64,000 nucleotides of DNA from contig CANXME010000875.1 in assembly GCA_948144175.1 (NCBI GenBank), positions 1,021,501 through 1,085,500 on the forward strand, read 5' to 3'. The stretch is from Closterium sp. NIES-65. Lineage: Eukaryota > Streptophyta > Zygnematophyceae > Desmidiales > Closteriaceae. Shown piece after piece: positions 58,901-64,000 of this stretch. Below the pieces are notes generated by a model, which searched no databases, was not told where the DNA came from, and saw only the letters and a list, made by a program, of their open reading frames with translations. The position numbers and the translations under genes are program-made. Each line of letters opens with the position of its first letter. Position 1 is the first letter of the stretch.

Positions 58901-61900
58901 GCACCGTGACTGCCATGCCATCCTCACCGTGACTGCCATGCCATCCTCACCGTGACTGCCATGCTATCCTCACCTAAGTTGGTCATTTACGCCACTTGAG
59001 GCCACGTACACGTAACGTACGCATACGTTAACGTTTACGTGTACGTACGTGTACGTACGCCGGGCAGGTCAGAAAAAAAAAATCCGCTAGGAATTTCTTT
59101 GAAAACGGTTTCCGAAAAAAAAACTAAAAAGGGAAAAACGCTTTCGGCGACCTGTGCTTTGTTAGCGTGGTAGTAAAGCGGCGCGGCGATTCTCTTAGTA
59201 GTAGTGTAAGAAATAAGAAGGTTGCTAGTTAGGGTGGCTATGGTGTGGCGACTACCCTGCGTACTACGTCGACGATGTTGCTACGGCTTAGGGTACTACG
59301 ATAGGTAAGTTTGACGAGAGAGTGAGGAAGGAGGTGGGAGTAGATCCGAATGCGAGTCAAAATTTTCGCGATAGAACATTGCGAACATTTTTACTCGCAC
59401 TTGCTTCGCTTGCAAAGTAAGCGACTGTCTCTCGCTCGGCAATTTCGTCACCGCCGAGCTTCACTGGTTTCGACGAATCCCAACATCGAGTCAAACAAAT
59501 TCGCCGAGTCAATTCGTCTATCTACTCTATCTACTTAACCAACACACTCCAACAGATTATACCAGTACTATGGAGTCTCCTACGCAGACCGCTTCCGAGC
59601 ATCCCGTGTGGCGATGCTTCATTGTTCCCGAGGGCGGAACATCTGATTCTACTGTCAGAATGTTATCTTATGCTCTAGCCTGTAGTGGGGTGCCCTATAG
59701 CGAGTACAACCCTTCTAGGGTTTGCTATTTGTATCCTCATTCTTGCTCGTGCAGCCCTCTTCTCTCCTCTAAACTTCCACATGCTATCAGAGCAGGTCGA
59801 TCCCCTTGGATCGATCTTGTGGGTGGGCTTACCACCTCCTTGCTTCCGCTGCAACTACTACCACTACTCTCTGAGCCGCACGCCCCGTGGCGTTTGGCAG
59901 TTTTTCTTCCCGCCGTGCGCCCCGAGGCGCGCGGCGGTTTTCTGCTCGCCGTGCGCCCCGAGGCGCGCGGCGGTTCTCTGCCCGCTGTGCGCCCCGAGGC
60001 GCGCGGCGGGCTTCTACCCCGTCGTTCGGCGCGTCGCCCTCTAGAGGCGCCGCGACGGACGACGGGGACCCGCGCATCGCCCCCCGTCGCCCGTCGTGGC
60101 CTGCGCGCGGCCCGTACAGTCAGCGCGCGGCCCGTACGGGCTGCGCCAGGCCCGCGCGCGGCCCGTACGGGCTGCGTCAGGCTCGTGCGCTGCCCGTACG
60201 GGCTGCGCCAGGCTCGCGCGCGACCCGTACGGGCGGCGCCAGGCCCGCGCGCGGCCCGTACGGACGGCGCCAGGCCCGCGCCCGGCTCGGGCCGCCTGCG
60301 CGCGGCTCGGGCGTCTGTACCAGGCCCGTGGTGGGCCCGTTCCTCGCTGCCCCTGCCCTCCTTGCTGTCCCCCAGTGCTTCTACTGGCGCCCCACCCCTC
60401 CTACTCCCCATTCTCCTGAATTAGGGTTTGGGGGTGAGGGGTATGGGGGTGACTTCACTTTGTACCGTTCCCTGCTCCTCCTCCTCCTCCTCCGTCTCCT
60501 TGTGCTGCAGCTGCCGCTGAGGGGGGGTGGACGTGTTGGAGCCGGTGGAGTGGTACTAAGGGGGGGTGAAGGGGGGGTGGAGCTAGCGGTGTAGCAGCAG
60601 GTGTGTGCCAGGGGGAGTGGGATTTGGGGGAAGCTGAATGGAGGTTGCCGTCGTGTCGCCAGCAGCACCTGTAGTCCGGGGAGTTCCTCCGGTAGCCCAG
60701 TCGTAGCCAGCTGTGCCAGCCGCCCGTGGGTCCGTTGCTCGTCTGCCGCTACTTTAGCCCGGGGCCAGTTACTCCAGTATTCCGGAGCGTAGTTCCGGTA
60801 GCCGCTGTGCCAGTGTGCCTCCTGTTGCCCGTGTGTATGCAGCTTCATCCGTCGCCTCCTATCTCCTCTCCTCTCACTCTCTCTCCTCCTCTTCACTTGC
60901 CCGCTGTGACTACCACTAGCTTTGCTCATAATTGTGAACTTTAAACTATTGCTTCTTGAACTTGTGCTCAGAATGTGTGGTGACATTGTGATCCACCCTG
61001 AGCTTGTACTACTTTGCGTGCTCTGCTGATTACACCCCACTTTGGCTATGGGGGTGTGTCAGAATGTTATCTTATGCTCTAGCATGTAGTGGGGTGCCCT
61101 ATAGCGAGTACAACCCTTCTAGGGTTTGCTATTTGTATCCTCATTCTTGCTAGTGCAGCCCTCTTCTCTCTTCTAACTTTCACATCTACGCTAGCTAAGA
61201 AATGCAAGCGATGTGGGAAGTCGTGGAAACGGAATGTGGCGCGGGCTCAGGCCCACATTCTCGGAATTCCCGGGAGCAGAATCACGCCATGCGCCTCAGC
61301 TACACCTGAGGATAAGGAAAAAATTCGATCTGCGATGGATGATAAGAAGAGGGAATCTGATTCTCGCGAGAAAGCTCAACAGAAAATGTCCGATGCATTC
61401 TCGCCATCGTCTACTACGAACACCAAGTCGACGAGCATGGCGGCGAGTGGCTCCAACTTAGCGGAAAGTAGCACAATGGCGCGCAAGAGACAGGCAACGC
61501 AGCGTACTCTTATGGATACTCGCCCCAAACCCGTCGACGCGGCGAGTGCGCAACTAGCCATCGCAACGTTTTTCCACGTGTGTCGTATCGCGCCAAATGT
61601 TGCGGAGCACGATGCTTTCAAGACGATGCTGAAAAAGGTTGCTGCTGCTGGTACAGGATTTACACCTCCAGGACGATGGCTCATAATGGGAAAATTGTTG
61701 GAGGAGTGCAAAGCGAACACCGACGCTGCGTTGAAGGAGGTGAAGGATTCATGGAAGGATGTCGGGGTATGCATCGCGTGTGACGGTTGGACCGACAGCG
61801 AAGGACGTCCGCAGCTGAACTTCTTAGTTGTTAATACGATTGCATCTGTTTTTCTTTTTGGGGTGGATTGCGGCACGGAGAAGAAGGGAGCAGAATTCAT

Positions 61901-63968
61901 TGCTGGCCACTTGAAGACGGCAATGGTCATGGTAGGAACGGAGAACGTTGTCGGCCTGCTGATGGACGGTGCGTTCGCGAATGTCAATGCTACCAGCATC
62001 ATCGCCCGCGAGTACCCAAAAGTTCAGTGGATTCGTTGCGGTGCACATTCTCTTAATCTAATGATGAAGGACATTGGCCAACTCGATTGGGCCAAGGATA
62101 CCATTGACCGCGCGCAACAGCTAATTACGACGCTGAAGAACGCGCACTGGATTACGGGGGTTCTTCGGAAGGAGAAGGCGCTACAAATCCTAAAACCTGC
62201 GGGCACCCGTTTTGGAACAAACTACATCGCCCTCGAACGCCTACAGGCAGTGCGCAAAACTCTCGATAAGCTGGTGTCGAGTGAGGACTGAGAGGAGTAC
62301 GTCAAGGGGAAGCCGAAAATGAAGGACGCATGGGATACTATTATCGACAAGGAGTTCTGGACGAGCGTTGGGACGGTGCTGGATGTGCTTCGTCCGGTCT
62401 ACAAGCTGTTGCGGAATGTTGACGGCAATCAGGAGGTGATGGGCAAGATCTATGACAAAATGTTTGTTTTGGAGGACGCGGTGAAGGAGGCGTGTAAGGA
62501 GCTGACCGAGGAGGAGAAAGAGGATGTGACCGACATTCTGCGGAATCGGTGGAACAACGACATCAGCTGCGCGCTTCACGTGGTCGGACGGATTCTGTAC
62601 CCGCCAAACCAATACGAGTCAATATTCGGAACGGACGTGGAGTGTACCAAGATCTTCAAGCAATTCATTCGCAATTACTACAAGGGTGAATTTGTGAAAG
62701 TGGGAGGGGTGACGGCGCCACTCGCAACCATCGTCGAAAAAGAGGTCTTGACGTACATCAAGGGGAAGGGAGACATTGGGGAGCAGAAAGCGCGTGATGA
62801 GCATGAACTCATCAAAGCTGGGCTTTTGGATTCGGCGCATTGGTGGGAATTCAATGGCACGGACGTGCCACACCTCTCCAAGCTTGCAAAAAGAGTTCTC
62901 AAGCAATGCGTCTCGGCCTCCCCGTGCGAGACGAACTGGGCCGTTTGGGAGTCAATCCATACAGCTCGTCGTAATCGCCTTGGAGCGAAACGCCTTGCCG
63001 ACCTGGTATACGTGAGCCACAACTATCACACAGTGAAGAAGTTGAATGAAGATCTTGCTAAGAAGCTGGTGGTGAGTGGGCTTCCTGTGGTGCAAGTTAA
63101 GGAGGAACCTAATGTCAGCTACGGGCATCTCGATGACGACGACATCCTCGATGAGGCATATCTTGATGGCCAGGAAGCGGAAGAGCCTATGGAGTGAGGA
63201 TGATATGATATTCTGCACGACTCGTGCATGCATGGTGGTTATTTAATTATTTGGGAAATTACGAGGCTGTAATGGAATGTTTACACTATATGACGGAAAT
63301 CATGATCACGAGGGAGTAATACAGAAAAAATATACATATTCGGGCAGCCCAGAAAACTTTTAACCTGCCCGTACATTAGGCCTCCAACCCAACAGCCGCG
63401 TAAACGTGCGTACCCGTACACGTACGTACGTAAACGTAAACGTAAATGACCAACTTAGATCCTCACCATGACTGCCATGCCATCCTCACCGTGACTGCCA
63501 GGCCATCCACCATACATGACTGCTAACTATTGCTGTGCCCACACAGTTGACGCACTTCTCTTCGCCACCCTCCTTACCACCAGCAGTTCAGTTCTCCCGG
63601 CTGCGGCCGTCATCACCGTTGCCTGTAACAATTTTCAGTAATGATTTTACTCCCCTCATTTTCATCACTAGCCCACCTCTTCCCCCCTTCCCCTCCTACT
63701 CTCCCCCACGCCTCCACCCCCCCGTGCCCGCTGAAAGGCTGGAGACGCCAAGCTTCAAGCTGCTGGGCATCATACTCATCATCTCTGTCGGCGTGCTCTG
63801 CATAGGTGGGGGGGGGGGGAGGACGAGCGAGGGGGGACGGGAGGGGGTGAGTTTGAGGCGTCTCAAAAGCCGCTTCATGAGGCGCCTCAAAAGCTGAAAG
63901 GCTGGAGACGCCAAGCTGCAAGCTGCTGGGCATCATAGTCATCATCTCTGTCGGCGTGCTCTGCATAG
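49408..63968 (+). CDS. SLC35C2/TPT-type nucleotide-sugar or triose-phosphate transporter, 3' end outside window
   Basis: Exons 49408-49697, 50551-50702, 51111-51196, 51498-51547 and 63738-63805 (with a duplicate at 63901-63968) keep a single frame. The product matches the plant and animal SLC35C2-like family as I remember it: WHTFSTALSL, KTHGRFPVPLMMTTVHF, RNYFVRVVPT, TSLDIALSNL, CKSSAGVFLLLFAFLFR, LETPSFKLLGIILIISVGV. The family are multi-pass Golgi or ER membrane carriers of the drug/metabolite transporter clan. The first exon holds a soluble N-terminus of about 70 residues and the first helix. Only the first half of the protein is in the window. Intron 1 starts with a donor-repeating minisatellite and ends with a GGGTGG tract; intron 4 is about 12.2 kb because of two transposon insertions. 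Substrate cannot be told from sequence. Confidence 0.88.
49698..49980. repeat. 20-bp minisatellite repeating the transporter exon 1 donor
   Basis: About 14 copies of gtaagcacggcgctctccct. The array starts exactly at the exon 1 donor, and the exon ends with the same AGCACGGCGCTCTCCCT, so each unit repeats exon edge plus a GTAAGC donor. The last units are diverged. Confidence 0.96.
50288..50545 (+). repeat. GGGTGG tract before exon 2
   Basis: About 250 bp made of GGGTGGGTGG words with regular GGACGGGTGGG interruptions, ending five bases before the exon 2 acceptor AG at 50549-50550. The G-rich strand is the transcript strand, so the pre-mRNA could form G-quadruplexes next to the acceptor. Confidence 0.93.
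50838..51065. repeat. 22-bp minisatellite in intron 2
   Basis: About ten copies of a 22-bp unit around GTGCTGTTGTGCTGTGCCCC, ending some 45 bp before the exon 3 acceptor. Confidence 0.93.
51548..52133. repeat. 23-bp minisatellite in intron 4, first block
   Basis: About 25 units of 23 bp carrying GACTGCCATGCCATCCTCAC start close to the exon 4 donor GTGAGC. The array continues at 58667-58973 and 63459-63510, being split by two insertions. Confidence 0.95.
52134..58666 (-). mobile_element. Ty1/Copia LTR retrotransposon, nearly whole (fossil)
   Basis: LTRs 52134-53055 and 57774-58666 (ends TG...CA) with a 5-bp target duplication ATCCT on both sides. Differences between LTRs are about 2% by eye outside a CA microsatellite, so the insertion is fairly young. 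On the minus strand, after a primer site ending GATATCAGAGC, come gag (57552-56782), a long frame with zinc knuckle CCDCKKAGHPWFKC, protease VIDSGCTSHMTP, integrase (VDDHTRAVW, DNGGEFIG, NPQQNGVAERFNR) at 56754-54469, and reverse transcriptase plus RNase H (YVDDILLF, SCETEYKALHHGAKE) at 54432-53113. All parts are present; about two breaks separate them. It entered the 23-bp minisatellite of the transporter intron. Confidence 0.95.
58667..58973. repeat. 23-bp minisatellite in intron 4, second block
   Basis: About 13 further units of the same 23-bp repeat lie between the Copia element and the hAT. Confidence 0.95.
59570..63197 (+). CDS. hAT transposase, interrupted
   Basis: The coding region starts at ATG 59570 (MESPTQTASEH), is split at 59652/61185 by the nested LTR element, and runs to the stop at 63197. 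After the insertion come a BED-type finger (KKCKRCGKSWKRN with a later His and Cys), the core motif CDGWTDSEGRPQLNF, LLMDGAFANVNA, and the C-terminal dimerisation region (AHWWEFNGTDVPHLSKLAKR, SPCETNWAVWESIHTARR). One in-frame TGA lies at 62289-62291. It is a different subfamily from the transposase at 28665: overall plan alike, little direct identity. Confidence 0.85.
59653..61184 (+). mobile_element. Small non-autonomous Copia relative (fossil)
   Basis: LTRs 59653-59781 and 61057-61184 (about 129 bp) and a 5-bp duplication TCTAC on both sides. A primer site TGCTATCAGAGC follows the first LTR. The inside has no recognisable protein, only a GC-rich repeat and a tail (GTGATCCACCCTGAGCTTG) that it shares with the large Copia at 39842, as it does the LTR pattern GGCTGTAGTGGGG/CCTGTAGTGGGG. 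So it is an internally reduced member of that family, carried by an autonomous copy. It is nested in the hAT transposase gene. Confidence 0.9.
59920..60320. repeat. GC-rich repeats in the small Copia relative
   Basis: Three units around GCGCCCCGAGGCGCGCGGCG, then about nine around GCGCGGCCCGTACGGGCTGC. The GTACGGGC part is itself palindromic (GCCCGTACGGGC). Confidence 0.92.
63459..63510. repeat. 23-bp minisatellite in intron 4, last block
   Basis: Two more units of the 23-bp repeat follow the hAT, showing that one array was cut into three by two insertions. Confidence 0.9.
63901..63968 (+). CDS. Duplicate of transporter exon 5
   Basis: This 68-nt segment repeats exon 63738-63805 almost exactly, including the CTGAAAG acceptor side and the GTGGG donor side. 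It stays open: Phe in SFKLLGII becomes Cys and Leu becomes Val (GIIVIISVGV). As 68 is not a multiple of three, use of both copies would shift the frame, so they can only serve as alternatives. Confidence 0.75.
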
Positions 63969-64000
63969 GTGGGGGAGGGAGTGGGGAGGAGGGGGGACGA

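Larger units (their letters stand above)
58974..63458 (+). mobile_element. hAT DNA transposon with a nested LTR element
   Basis: Identical 18-bp inverted ends CTAAGTTGGTCATTTACG and a perfect 8-bp target duplication ATCCTCAC (58966-58973 and 63459-63466), which is itself part of the minisatellite unit. Without the 1,532-bp nested element it is 2,953 bp. Subterminal DNA repeats ACGTACGT-like words. Its first eight end bases are shared with the MITE at 26177. The transposase gene is interrupted, so it needs help to move. Confidence 0.95.

Overview
The window is nuclear DNA of a photosynthetic eukaryote, most likely a streptophyte (charophyte) alga. A Closterium-like zygnematophyte is my best guess, but it rests on gene style and not on a database search. 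The signs are spliceosomal introns, a plant-type LRR receptor kinase built from 72-nt LRR exons, an SLC35C2-type sugar transporter, Copia elements with Gly/Ala-rich linkers, hAT and Crypton elements, and very many minisatellites inside introns.

Layout. 1-7837: a two-gene, tail-to-tail unit of a Crypton-type tyrosine recombinase (+) and a large multi-exon partner gene (-) that I do not recognise; an 82-bp near-perfect palindrome lies at 8609-8690. 10915-20787: an apparently intact LRR receptor-like kinase (+), whose reading frame stays open across every splice junction I placed. 21480-25800: scattered exon-like pieces on the minus strand, unresolved. 26090-32500: an inverted, broken copy of the 5' part of the receptor kinase, carrying a 429-bp hAT-type MITE (26177-26605) and a whole-looking autonomous hAT (27959-31425). 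32734-35460: a 5' fragment of a Copia element. 35461-39841 and 47383-47452: a cluster of unknown genes with short introns, split by a Copia element (39842-47382). 49408-63968 and beyond: an SLC35C2/TPT-type transporter gene. Its fourth intron has grown to about 12 kb because a Copia element (52134-58666) and a second hAT (58974-63458) entered the same 23-bp minisatellite; a small non-autonomous Copia relative is nested in that hAT.

How it fits together. The two host genes share one odd trait. Several introns begin with a tandem array whose unit contains the 5' splice site itself, sometimes together with the last exon bases, so the donor is present many times over. In the receptor kinase one such array (16583-16690) has an 18-bp unit, so each alternative donor would add a 6-residue cassette to the extracellular stalk without changing frame. 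This and the Crypton/partner pair are the observations I rate highest.
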